From positions 1-33,466 of the forward strand of contig CAZAED010000013.1 in the NCBI GenBank assembly GCA_964484145.1: a stretch of DNA of 33,466 bases, written 5' to 3'. The notes under the pieces are model-generated. The model made no database searches. It was not told where the DNA came from and saw nothing but the letters and a program-made list of their open reading frames with translations. The position numbers were made by a program, and so were the translations under genes. Every line of letters begins with the position of its first letter. Within the stretch, counting starts at the first letter, position 1. Source of the DNA: JAEUSF01 sp964484145. GTDB lineage: Bacteria; Patescibacteriota; Doudnabacteria; UBA920. Of this stretch, positions 15,381 through 21,906 are shown piece after piece.

Positions 15381-15504
15381 GTCATCCCGGAAACCCGAAT
15401 GCGGCTGAGGGTTATCCGGGATCCAGTTCTTTTGGTCTGGATCCCGGCTCTCCTCCTTCGCCAAGGCTATGGCGGACAAGTCAGATGCATTCGGCCGGGA
15501 TGAC
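15381..15504. mobile_element. MITE-like element with GTCATCCCGG terminal inverted repeats and a nested palindrome
   Basis: Ends GTCATCCCGG (15381-15390) and CCGGGATGAC (15495-15504) are perfect inverted repeats; CGAATGC and GCATTCG continue the pairing inside. A second hairpin, CCGGGATCCAG / CTGGATCCCGG, sits in the middle (15417-15446). At 15459-15474 the CGCCAAGGCTATGGCG palindrome, also present in purD, is nested in the right half. There is no coding capacity, so a non-autonomous element is the best description. Confidence 0.6.
15459..15474. repeat. Palindromic repeat, CGCCAAGGC family, copy nested in MITE
   Basis: CGCCAAGGCTATGGCG followed by GACAAGTC, matching the purD copies in core and flank (GGCGGGCAAGCCGTC at 27420-27434). 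Confidence 0.65.
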
Positions 15505-15539
15505 ACACTGGTACAAAAGACTAAAATCTAAAAAAAGTG

Positions 15540-15545
15540 TACAAT
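15540..15545 (+). promoter_or_regulatory. Candidate -10 box (TACAAT) with a very short leader
   Basis: TACAAT ends 9 nt before ATG 15555, so the transcript would be leaderless or nearly so. No clear -35 is seen. Confidence 0.4.
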
Positions 15546-15554
15546 GTTTTTACT

Positions 15555-16127
15555 ATGAAGAAGTTACTAACAATTTTAAGCCTTTGTTTGCTGGCAAATT
15601 CTTGCAGCTTTAATAATCAGCAAGTGCAAAATAGCCAGGCGGTTTTGCCAAGCTTAGAAAAAGTTAGTGAAATTGTAGAGAAAGCTAGCTCAACAGAAAA
15701 AACACTTAAGCAAGTTTCCAAAGCAGTTAAAACACAGGTAAAAAATATTATTACAACATCGCCGGTTCCTTCACCCGCACAAACTTTCTCGGGAAGTTTA
15801 GGCGGGCAAGCATCTACAGCAGAAACTTTGCCAAGCAGTTTGGTAAATATGAAAATTATTACGCCGGAGGGCGAGAGTAATTTTAGTGTGAAATTAATAA
15901 GCGGACAGAATGCATGCGACAATTTGTACGAGGCAAAAGCCGAAGGCAAAATAAAATCACTAACCATTAAAGACACATATCTAGAGAGTATGGGCAGTTT
16001 GTATGTGTATGAAATTAACGGCTATAAAAATAACTGGATACTTAGCTCAAATGCTAAAAGCTCTTCTGTGGGCTGTAGTAAAGTCCTTCCCAAAGCGGGC
16101 GATGTTGTAGAGTGGAAATTTAACTAA
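15555..16127 (+). CDS. Small putative lipoprotein
   Basis: 190 residues from ATG 15555. An upstream GTG at 15537 lies inside the promoter-like sequence and is unlikely to be used. The N-terminus MKKLLTILSLCLLANSCSF is a lipoprotein-type signal peptide; the lipobox ANSC is imperfect because -3 is not Leu. The middle (about 25-90) is Ser/Thr/Lys-rich and probably flexible. The C-terminal half forms a small beta-rich domain with two cysteines (in GQNACDN and SSVGCSK) that could pair. No family recognised. The gene is bracketed by the inverted structured repeats A (left) and B (right). Confidence 0.65.
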   Translation: MKKLLTILSLCLLANSCSFNNQQVQNSQAVLPSLEKVSEIVEKASSTEKTLKQVSKAVKTQVKNIITTSPVPSPAQTFSGSLGGQASTAETLPSSLVNMKIITPEGESNFSVKLISGQNACDNLYEAKAEGKIKSLTIKDTYLESMGSLYVYEINGYKNNWILSSNAKSSSVGCSKVLPKAGDVVEWKFN

Positions 16128-16156
16128 ACTAGTCTTTTTTGCTAAACTTACTTTAT

Positions 16157-16360
16157 GGGTCTGTTGCCAAATATCATTTTGACTGCAATTTCAAAATTTC
16201 GGCATCTTGACTCAAAAAATTTATCCGCTTAACCTTCGGTTAAACATCAAAATTTATTTGCGCCAATCTGCTAGTTCTTAATGGCATCTGGCTCTGCCAG
16301 TGCCAGCTTAAGTCGAAATTTTGAAATTTCGTAACAAAAGCATATTTGGCAAAAGACCCC
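16157..16360 (+). repeat. Structured ~204-nt repeat, copy B
   Basis: Bounded by GGGTCTGTTGCCAAATAT (16157-16174) and ATATTTGGCAAAAGACCC (16342-16359), which pair with one mismatch. A second pairing joins TTTCAAAATTTC and GAAATTTTGAAATTTC. The core 16201-16270 matches copy A at 15031-15102 in reverse orientation. An internal hairpin TGGCATCTGGC / GCCAGTGCCA (16283-16306) is present only in B. A TGCTAAACT promoter-like motif precedes it (16139). It fills the 237-nt gap before the next gene; a short ORF from ATG 16155 (MGLLPNIILTAISKFRHLDS...) is probably not a gene. Confidence 0.65.
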
Positions 16361-16364
16361 TTAT

Positions 16365-16658
16365 ATGTTTAAAGAATATTTTGACTACTTAAAAGACAAC
16401 CCACAAGGCTACTGGTTTAAGCGAAAGCTTTATGGCTGGGGTTGGACGCCGGTAAAATGGCAAGGCTGGGCGGTTATTTTTGTGTATTTAATTTTAGTAC
16501 TTGGCTTTGCTTTAACCCTCAATAATAATTCGCCTACCAGAGAAGTATTTTTTACATTTATTTTTCCAATAGTTTTACTAACCGCGACTTTAATAAAAAT
16601 TTGTTATAAAACTGGTGAAAAACCAAAATGGCAATGGGGAAAAAAAGAAAGTAAATAA
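16365..16658 (+). CDS. Small two-TM membrane protein, uncharacterised CPR-type family
   Basis: 97 residues. An amphipathic, aromatic N-terminus (MFKEYFDYLKDNPQGYWF then KRKLYGWGWTPVKWQGW) precedes two membrane helices (about 37-52 and 62-80) and a basic tail ending WQWGKKESK. The N-terminal pattern is one I associate with uncharacterised proteins of Parcubacteria-like genomes; no function is known. The ATG lies 4 nt after structured repeat B. The next gene starts 3 nt after its stop, so it heads a run of plus-strand genes. Confidence 0.75.
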   Translation: MFKEYFDYLKDNPQGYWFKRKLYGWGWTPVKWQGWAVIFVYLILVLGFALTLNNNSPTREVFFTFIFPIVLLTATLIKICYKTGEKPKWQWGKKESK

Positions 16659-16661
16659 ATT

Positions 16662-17141
16662 ATGGCAATACACCCGGAAGTAAAAATTGGACATGCCCAT
16701 TTAACTGTTTCGGATTTAGATAGGTCTTTAAAATTCTATAGAGACCTTTTAGGTTTTGAAGTAACTACAAAAATTGGCGACTCGGCTGTGTTTTTGTCAG
16801 CCGGCGGGTATCATCACCACATTGCTCTAAATACCTGGGCAGGAAAAGGAGCAAAGCCTGCGCCGTTTGGTCATACCGGGCTTTACCATTTTGCTATTTT
16901 GTACCCAAGCCGCAAAGAACTAGCAAAAGCAGTAAAAAAACTTGGCGATGCAAACTATCCTCTAGAAGGCGCGGCTGATCATGGTGTAAGCGAAGCCATA
17001 TATTTGCGTGACCCGGACAACAACGGGGTAGAACTATATGTAGATAGGCCCAAAGCTGAATGGAAAAAAGACTTTAACGGCGAAATAATAATGGTTACGG
17101 AACCGCTTGATTTAGAAAGTTTAATGGGGGAATTAAAATAG
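16662..17141 (+). CDS. VOC family protein (glyoxalase / ring-cleavage dioxygenase-like)
   Basis: 159 residues, a vicinal oxygen chelate fold of two beta-alpha-beta-beta-beta modules. The first opens GHAHLTVSDLDRSLKFYRDL and the second includes GLYHFAILYPSRKELA. Probable metal ligands are His13, His76 and Glu124 (in NGVELYVDRP), all present, so an active metalloenzyme is plausible. The overall pattern (AIYLRDPDNNGVELYVDRP, EWKKD) resembles the CatE subgroup of catechol-2,3-dioxygenase-like proteins. The substrate is unknown. Translationally close to both neighbours, with gaps of 3-4 nt. Confidence 0.88.
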   Translation: MAIHPEVKIGHAHLTVSDLDRSLKFYRDLLGFEVTTKIGDSAVFLSAGGYHHHIALNTWAGKGAKPAPFGHTGLYHFAILYPSRKELAKAVKKLGDANYPLEGAADHGVSEAIYLRDPDNNGVELYVDRPKAEWKKDFNGEIIMVTEPLDLESLMGELK

Positions 17142-17145
17142 TTTT

Positions 17146-17415
17146 ATGAACAGCGCAGAGTACATTGTAATAGACGTGCGCGAACCGTTTGAATTCGGCT
17201 TGGGACATATTGCAAATGCCATAAATGTGCCTTCGGAAAGTTTAATGAACGGGGCGCCGGAGTTAAATGGTATTTCAAAAGACGCGCCAATAATTGTTTA
17301 CTGCAAAACCGGTAGCCGCAGCGGATTGGCCATACAAATTTTTAAGTCTATGGGTTTTACAAATTTAATAAATGGTATTAACAGACAAATCGCCTCCGAG
17401 CGGTTTGGTCTATAA
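17146..17415 (+). CDS. Rhodanese-like domain protein
   Basis: 89 residues, a single rhodanese domain. The opening YIVIDVREPFEFGLGHIANA is the CH2A-type motif. The active-site loop CKTGSRS holds Cys53, and GxAIQIFKSMGFTNLINGI is the usual last helix and strand. Single-domain rhodaneses carry sulfane sulfur as a cysteine persulfide. The domain is slightly short at the end, which reads INRQIASERFGL where GGxxxW is usual. Cotranscribed with the VOC gene, 4 nt upstream. Confidence 0.85.
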   Translation: MNSAEYIVIDVREPFEFGLGHIANAINVPSESLMNGAPELNGISKDAPIIVYCKTGSRSGLAIQIFKSMGFTNLINGINRQIASERFGL

Positions 17416-17427
17416 TAAGGAGCATAT

Positions 17428-17676
17428 ATGCCAAAAGCACCAAAAAAAGAAGAGTTTAAAGTTTCCGGCGAAGAAGTAGTGGCTAAAATTAAGCAAATAA
17501 TTAAAGCCGGCAATGTTCGAAGAATAATTTTAAAAAACGACAAAGACAAAGTTTTGCTAGAAATCCCACTTACTTTTGCCGTGGTCGGAGCTGTGTTGGC
17601 ACCCATGCTGGCAGCGGTTGGCGCCATGGCCGCGTTACTTACTAAGTGCACAATAGTAGTAGAGAGGAAAAACTAA
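17428..17676 (+). CDS. DUF4342 family protein
   Basis: 82 residues. A charged N-terminal half (KKEEFKVSGEEVVAKIKQII, KAGNVRRIILK) leads to EIPLTFAVVGAVLAPMLAAV and GAMAALLTKCTIVVERK. This is the DUF4342 pattern: a short helical/strand region, one hydrophobic hairpin and a final beta strand. Function unknown. A clear ribosome-binding site (AAGGAG, 17416-17421) precedes the ATG. Its stop codon is directly followed by the ATG of the next gene. Confidence 0.8.
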   Translation: MPKAPKKEEFKVSGEEVVAKIKQIIKAGNVRRIILKNDKDKVLLEIPLTFAVVGAVLAPMLAAVGAMAALLTKCTIVVERKN

Positions 17677-18093
17677 ATGAAAGCGAAAACTATAGCAGAG
17701 TATATAAATTTGGCGCCAAAAGAAGCGCAAGGCAAGTTAAAGCAAATGCTTAAAACTATCCGTTTAGCTGCGCCAGGTTCTCTTGAGGGACTTAAATGGA
17801 GTATGCCTAGTTTTTCATATAAAAGAATTTTAGTAACATTTGCTGCTTTTAAGCATCATATTGGTTTTTATCCAACGCCTTCGGCTATAAAAGCGTTTAA
17901 AAAACAACTGGTAAAATTTAAAACTGCAACAGGATCGATCCAGTTTCCATTAGACAAACCTTTGCCAATATTATTAATTAAAAAAATAACAACGTTTAGA
18001 GTAAGAGAGGCGGTGGAAAAAGACGGAAAGTGGAGAATTTATAAATTAATTACAAATTATGTCACAAAAAATTACCCCATTTTTATGGTTTGA
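17677..18093 (+). CDS. DUF1801 family protein (second copy)
   Basis: 138 residues. The pattern TIAEYINLAPKEAQGKLKQM, LKWSMPSFSYKRILVTFAAF, KHHIGFYPTPSAIKAFK and GSIQFPLDKPLPILLIKKI is classic for the YdhG-like branch of DUF1801, a different branch from the protein at 8599. Its last 11-12 codons overlap the next gene's start by 35 nt, and the extra C-terminal residues (NYVTKNYPIFMV) look like a read-through extension of the normal ending. Zero spacing from the DUF4342 gene implies coupled translation. Confidence 0.85.
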   Translation: MKAKTIAEYINLAPKEAQGKLKQMLKTIRLAAPGSLEGLKWSMPSFSYKRILVTFAAFKHHIGFYPTPSAIKAFKKQLVKFKTATGSIQFPLDKPLPILLIKKITTFRVREAVEKDGKWRIYKLITNYVTKNYPIFMV

Positions 18094-18559
18094 TACTCAA
18101 GCCGAAGAAGCCATGAACTATTATGTACAAACTTTTAACAACGCGCCTTACAAAACTACGGAGTCAAAAATTATAACCATTAAGCGTTACCCTAAAGATA
18201 TGCAACTAGGACCCGTGCCTAACATGGGCGGTAAAGTTTTAACCGGTGTGTTTAGTTTGGAAGGACAAGAGTATATGTGCATAGATGGCGGCCCAATGTT
18301 TAAATTCAGCGAAGCCGTGTCTTTGCTTGTGGTTTGCGAAGACCAAAAAGAAATAGATTATTTTTGGGAAAAACTTTCGGCTGACATAAACGGCGGGCAA
18401 TGCGGCTGGACCAAAGACAAGTTTGGTTTTTCCTGGCAGATAGCGCCTAAAAATATGGACCAGTGGATTGCGGGAAAAGACAGTGAAAAGTCAGGTCGCG
18501 CTATGCAGGCAATGCTTAAAATGAAAAAAATAGATATTAAAATGTTAGAAGAGGCCTAG
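18059..18559 (+). CDS. PhnB-like VOC protein (3-dmu-9_3-mt domain)
   Basis: 166 residues. ITPFLWFDTQAEEAMNYYVQ is the standard opening of PhnB-like proteins. GGKVLTGVFSLEGQEYMCID and FSEAVSLLVVCEDQKEIDYF, WEKLSADINGGQCGWTKDKF then GFSWQIAPK complete the fold. Such proteins are VOC-fold members without an established reaction, despite the historical methyltransferase label. The start overlaps the end of the DUF1801 gene in another frame, a typical coupled pair. Confidence 0.87.
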   Translation: MSQKITPFLWFDTQAEEAMNYYVQTFNNAPYKTTESKIITIKRYPKDMQLGPVPNMGGKVLTGVFSLEGQEYMCIDGGPMFKFSEAVSLLVVCEDQKEIDYFWEKLSADINGGQCGWTKDKFGFSWQIAPKNMDQWIAGKDSEKSGRAMQAMLKMKKIDIKMLEEA

Positions 18560-18602
18560 AATTTATACATTAATAATTAATTGAAAAGTAATTTACTTTT
18601 GT

Positions 18603-18770
18603 ATGGAAAAAATTAAAATAGAAAACCATACTTTTGCCGGGTCTATTTGGTTTATATGCTGGCTTTTTACCATAGGTTTTTTACACCTTTCTTTTTGGAA
18701 AGGCGTGATAGCTGTGGTAATTTGGCCTTACTATATTGGCCAGGCCCTTAGCGGTATGGTGGTATTTTAA
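18603..18770 (+). CDS. Small membrane protein, 55 residues
   Basis: ATG 18603 to TAA 18770 gives MEKIKIENHTFAGSIWFICW, LFTIGFLHLSFWKGVIAVVI, WPYYIGQALSGMVVF. The first segment is polar, then one long or two short hydrophobic helices follow. An inverted repeat AAAAGTAA/TTACTTTT (18583-18600) lies just upstream. No family recognised, but the composition and lack of stops support a real gene. Confidence 0.6.
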   Translation: MEKIKIENHTFAGSIWFICWLFTIGFLHLSFWKGVIAVVIWPYYIGQALSGMVVF

Positions 18771-18788
18771 TATTTCTTAAAATAATTT

Positions 18789-18822
18789 CCCGCATAACAA
18801 CGGGCTAGTTTTTTGTTTTTTT
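18789..18822 (+). terminator. Probable weak intrinsic terminator
   Basis: CCCG (18789-18792) and CGGG (18801-18804) form a short stem followed by a T-rich stretch (18809-18822). Confidence 0.45.
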
Positions 18823-18856
18823 ATTAAGCTCTATTTTAGAGCAAGAAAGGTTAGTT

Positions 18857-19150
18857 ATGATAATAGTTCACGACATTTTTGTCTGTAAGCCGGGCAATGC
18901 TTCTAAGGTGGCTAAAATGTTTAAGGAAGTTATGGCCGGAAATAAAGAAGTGGTTAATATTTTAACCGATGTAACCGGCCAGTATAACCGCGTAATTATG
19001 GTTAGCCAGTTTGAAAATTTAACAGCATACGAAAAAATGATGGAAGGTTACAAAAACCCCACAGACGAACAAAAACAGCAGTACGCCAAAATGCAAGGTT
19101 ACACAGAAATGTATTTAACCGGCAGCCGTGAAATTTTTCAGGTTTGGTAA
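18857..19150 (+). CDS. Small dimeric alpha/beta-barrel (ABM/Dabb-like) protein
   Basis: 97 residues. The pattern MIIVHDIFVCKPGNASKVAK, MFKEV..., RVIMVSQFENLTAYEKMM followed by a final strand fits the ferredoxin-like, dimeric alpha/beta-barrel superfamily: strand, helix, strand, strand, helix, strand. The closest named group cannot be fixed by eye. A GAAAGG ribosome-binding site lies upstream of the ATG. It ends before a strong bidirectional terminator. Confidence 0.6.
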   Translation: MIIVHDIFVCKPGNASKVAKMFKEVMAGNKEVVNILTDVTGQYNRVIMVSQFENLTAYEKMMEGYKNPTDEQKQQYAKMQGYTEMYLTGSREIFQVW

Positions 19151-19153
19151 AGT

Positions 19154-19191
19154 TTTAAAAATACTATAGCCTAGGCTATAGTATTTTTAAA
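19154..19191. terminator. Bidirectional terminator, perfect 18-bp arms
   Basis: TTTAAAAATACTATAGCC (19154-19171) and its exact inverse (19174-19191) around TA. It lies between convergent genes and overlaps the stop codon of the minus-strand membrane protein (19187-19189). Confidence 0.85.
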
Positions 19192-19855
19192 TTATTTTTC
19201 TGTGCTTGTCTATATAATAGCCCCACGGTACAAATAGCCAGGTGGCTAATCCCGCAAACCCAATAGCGATTTCACTAGGAGGCGGAGGACTTAAAATATT
19301 TGTAATATAAATTTCTATTAAAAATAAAACTAATCCCCATAAGCTATAAGTCCCTTTACGGTCGCTGTTTTGGGTGGTTTTTAAATACAAAATTATTCCT
19401 AAAATAAATAGTCCAAATTCAAGCACTAAAGTAATAGGTAAGGAGTTCCATAAGCCGGCGCCTAAGAAAATTTTACTGTTTAAAGTTAAAGGCAGGTCCG
19501 GTCTGTGAACTACTAAATCTAAAACCCAGTGACTTATGACTAAAACGCCTAATACTAAAGCCTCTTTCTTTTTTCTTTTAAAATACAAATAAAATAATGC
19601 AAAACCAATTGCCCACAATATTACCGCAAATAGACTGTGGGTAAAAGGGTAATCGTAAAAGTCTAGGGGAGTAACCTTTGTATTGCCCGGGTCTATTTTT
19701 ACATGCTCTAAGCCTAAAAGTAAAAAAATAGGCCAAACTAAATCGAGTAGCTGACCGGCTAGGATTAAAGTTCCCAAAGAAACCGAAGGAGCAAATTTTT
19801 TTGCCGCAAAGGCCGCGGCATAGTGCCCTAAAAACATATAAATATATTTTATCAC
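19187..19855 (-). CDS. Multi-pass membrane protein, YdjM/DUF457-like metal-dependent hydrolase
   Basis: 222 residues, or 216 from a second ATG at 19837 (MFLGHYAAAFAAKKF). The start at 19837 is favoured because a TAAAAT -10-like box (19852-19847) lies just upstream of it, fitting the short-leader promoters of this genome. Features are GHYAAAFAAKK, an Asp in AGQLLDLVWP, DFYDYPFTHSLFAVI and SHWVLDLVVHRPDLPL. These His/Asp pairs within membrane helices are the pattern of the inner-membrane YdjM-type hydrolase family. About six helices are predicted. The proline-rich loop SPPPPSE is unusual. Confidence 0.65.
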   Translation of the reverse strand: MIKYIYMFLGHYAAAFAAKKFAPSVSLGTLILAGQLLDLVWPIFLLLGLEHVKIDPGNTKVTPLDFYDYPFTHSLFAVILWAIGFALFYLYFKRKKKEALVLGVLVISHWVLDLVVHRPDLPLTLNSKIFLGAGLWNSLPITLVLEFGLFILGIILYLKTTQNSDRKGTYSLWGLVLFLIEIYITNILSPPPPSEIAIGFAGLATWLFVPWGYYIDKHRKII

Positions 19856-19903
19856 ATATGGGGTTGTACATTAAAATCATATAGTTTGAATATAGTATAT
19901 ATT

Positions 19904-19912
19904 TGCTATACT
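19904..19912 (+). promoter_or_regulatory. Extended -10 promoter TGCTATACT, leaderless type
   Basis: TATACT (19907-19912) ends 6 nt before ATG 19919, so the transcript begins at the start codon. A weak -35 (TTTGAA, 19885) lies 16 nt upstream. Confidence 0.6.
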
Positions 19913-19918
19913 TAAAGC

Positions 19919-21010
19919 ATGGACAATAGGTCTTGGCAAAACCCTGGAAAACCAAAACATAAAGCTACTTTTTTTATTTTAGCCTTAGCTGTTTTGGCTT
20001 TAGGGTTTTTTTATTTTAAAAAATTTTACAAGTCTGAAGTGGTTGAAAATAATTCCAAAGTAAAGTCGGCGGAAATTGAAAATAAAAATCAGGAAACAAA
20101 ACCTACTTTAGATTTTGCCGCATACGACAAAAAACTTTTTGAAATTGCCAATATTCAAACCGCGTCTTCTTCCGCAACATCTAGCTTAGCAAATTTATGG
20201 CCGGTTAAAACTGTGTATCCAAACTACGGGGCACTACTACCTTTTAATCGAATAGTCGCTTATTACGGCAATTTATATTCAAAAGGTATGGGTATTTTGG
20301 GGGAGTATTCGCAAGATGTGGTTTTAGAAAAATTAACAGCTCAAACAAAAAAATGGCAGGAAGCAGACCCTTTTACTCCGGTAGTACCCGCTCTTCACTA
20401 TATTGCGGTAGTGGCGCAGGCAGGGTCCGGTAGAGACGGTAAATATAAAGCGCGTATGCCGGACAAAGAAATAGACAAAGTTTTGGAAATGGCTAAAAAA
20501 ATAGACGCCATTGTGTTTTTAGACATACAGGTGGGTTTAAGTAACTTGCAGGCAGAAGTTCCACTTTTAGAAAAATATTTAAAACTTCCGAATGTACATT
20601 TAGGTATTGACCCGGAATTCGCTATGCATAACGGGGCTAGGCCTGGTACTAAAATAGGCACACTTGATGCCGCAGATGTAAATTTTACAGCTGAATATTT
20701 AGCTAAAATTGTTAAAGAAAATAATTTACCCCCAAAAATTTTAGTTGTTCATAGGTTTACTAAACCTATGCTAACTAATTATAAAAATATTACGCCTTTG
20801 CCCGAAGTACAAATAGTTATTAATATGGACGGTTTTGGTGCGGGCGGAAACAAAATAAATACTTACCAGCAATACGTTGTTAAAGAACCCGTACAGTTCA
20901 CCGGCTTCAAAATTTTTTATAAGAACGATTCAGCCAAAGGAAATAGCCTCTTAAGCCCAGAGCGACTGCTTAAGCTTTCGCCAAAACCTTTATATATTCA
21001 ATACCAATAA
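19919..21010 (+). CDS. Conserved membrane-anchored extracellular protein of unknown function
   Basis: 363 residues. Short cytoplasmic N-terminus, one signal-anchor helix (about 17-34), a Lys/Asn/Glu-rich spacer (35-70) and a folded domain (95-363). The domain carries distinctive blocks: RIVAYYGNLYSKGMGILGEY, FTPVVPALHYIAVVAQ, MPDKEIDKVLEMAKKIDAIV, FLDIQVGLSNLQAE, NVHLGIDPEFAMHNG, PPKILVVHRFT, EPVQFTGFKIFYKND and a terminal PLYIQYQ. The alternation of strands ending in Asp/Glu (FLDIQ, GIDPEF) with helices suggests a TIM-barrel hydrolase fold. I recall similar unannotated lipoproteins in other bacteria but no named family. Expressed from a leaderless promoter; the RBS is absent accordingly. Confidence 0.7.
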   Translation: MDNRSWQNPGKPKHKATFFILALAVLALGFFYFKKFYKSEVVENNSKVKSAEIENKNQETKPTLDFAAYDKKLFEIANIQTASSSATSSLANLWPVKTVYPNYGALLPFNRIVAYYGNLYSKGMGILGEYSQDVVLEKLTAQTKKWQEADPFTPVVPALHYIAVVAQAGSGRDGKYKARMPDKEIDKVLEMAKKIDAIVFLDIQVGLSNLQAEVPLLEKYLKLPNVHLGIDPEFAMHNGARPGTKIGTLDAADVNFTAEYLAKIVKENNLPPKILVVHRFTKPMLTNYKNITPLPEVQIVINMDGFGAGGNKINTYQQYVVKEPVQFTGFKIFYKNDSAKGNSLLSPERLLKLSPKPLYIQYQ

Positions 21011-21041
21011 AATGTGCCAAATAATTATCCACATACCTTCC

Positions 21042-21070
21042 TTGACTATGGGTGTACGAGGGTATACTAT
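21042..21070 (+). promoter_or_regulatory. Promoter of the DUF5666-type gene
   Basis: TTGACT (21042-21047), 17-nt spacer, TACTAT (21065-21070); the overlapping TATACT (21063) gives 15 nt. The leader to ATG 21099 is about 20 nt without a Shine-Dalgarno sequence. Confidence 0.6.
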
Positions 21071-21098
21071 ATAAAAAATAAGCTTAAATTATTAATTT

Positions 21099-21899
21099 AT
21101 GCTAAAAGTTTTTAAGTATAGTTTTATACTAACCGCAAGCCTTATAATTCCAACTCTTTGTTTCGCGGCTCAATTTACACCTAAGAATAAGACCTTAACT
21201 GGTGTGGTGACAAAAGCCTACGAAAATATTTTAGTCTTTAAAACAACAAGCGCTGCTATTTACACAGTTCAGACACCCCAGGCAAAGTTTATAAAAAAGT
21301 ATGGGGCAGATATGAAATTTGGTGAAATTTTTGTTGGGGACAAGGTAGAAGTAAAAGGACTTGTCTGGCCAGATAATAGTATACTCGCCGATCAGGTAAG
21401 AGACTTGTCGCTTTACCCGCACTCTGGGACTTTAACGGGAAAGATTGAGAGTTTAAATGTAAGTAATTTAAGTTTTGTCATGCAGACTTCCAGTTATGGG
21501 TTGGTTGCGGTAAAAACCGACGGTTTTACAATGTTTAAAAAGAACAGCCAAGGTTCAGGGCTGCTAGAGTTAGAGTTAGGCGTAAGCGTTACGGTAAAAG
21601 GCTTGTGGGAGCGGGACAGAACGCAAATTTACGCAAAAGAAGTCATGGCTAAGTATAGGCTGGTTAATATTGAAATAGAGGGAAATTTAACAATGTTTAG
21701 TCCAAGTGGTATGACTGTGGTGGCGAATGGCACGGTTATTTATGGGGTAGATATTACCGGGGCTAAACTTTTAAATAAAAATGGCAACACAGTAACTATA
21801 AATTCGTTTTTGGGCGGAGAAATAGTAAAAGTAAAAGGCAAACATATTTCGGGCACGAATAAACTTTTTGCCAGTTCGGTCCAAAATAAAACCCGTTAA
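21099..21899 (+). CDS. Secreted DUF5666-type (OB-fold repeat) protein
   Basis: 266 residues. Signal peptide about 1-24 (ends CFA before AQFTP). Three similar beta modules follow: LTGVVTKAYENILVFKTTSA...VGDKVEVKGLVWPDNSILAD (about 33-105), LTGKIESLNVSNLSFVMQTS...VTVKGLWERDRTQIYAKEV (108-185) and IEGNLTMFSPSGMTVVANGT...GEIVKVKGKHISGTNKLFAS (190-262). The G-x-V/I, VxG-D-x-VxVKG rhythm is that of DUF5666 and related OB-like beta barrels, thought to be extracellular. No catalytic residues are apparent. It converges with purB with only 7 nt between the stops and no visible terminator. Confidence 0.75.
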   Translation: MLKVFKYSFILTASLIIPTLCFAAQFTPKNKTLTGVVTKAYENILVFKTTSAAIYTVQTPQAKFIKKYGADMKFGEIFVGDKVEVKGLVWPDNSILADQVRDLSLYPHSGTLTGKIESLNVSNLSFVMQTSSYGLVAVKTDGFTMFKKNSQGSGLLELELGVSVTVKGLWERDRTQIYAKEVMAKYRLVNIEIEGNLTMFSPSGMTVVANGTVIYGVDITGAKLLNKNGNTVTINSFLGGEIVKVKGKHISGTNKLFASSVQNKTR

Positions 21900-21906
21900 A
21901 TAAATT

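Noticed and set aside
16155..16235. Short ORF MGLLPNIILTAISKFRHLDS... at the start of repeat B
   Set aside because: It is contained in the structured repeat, and the related copy A does not keep the reading frame.
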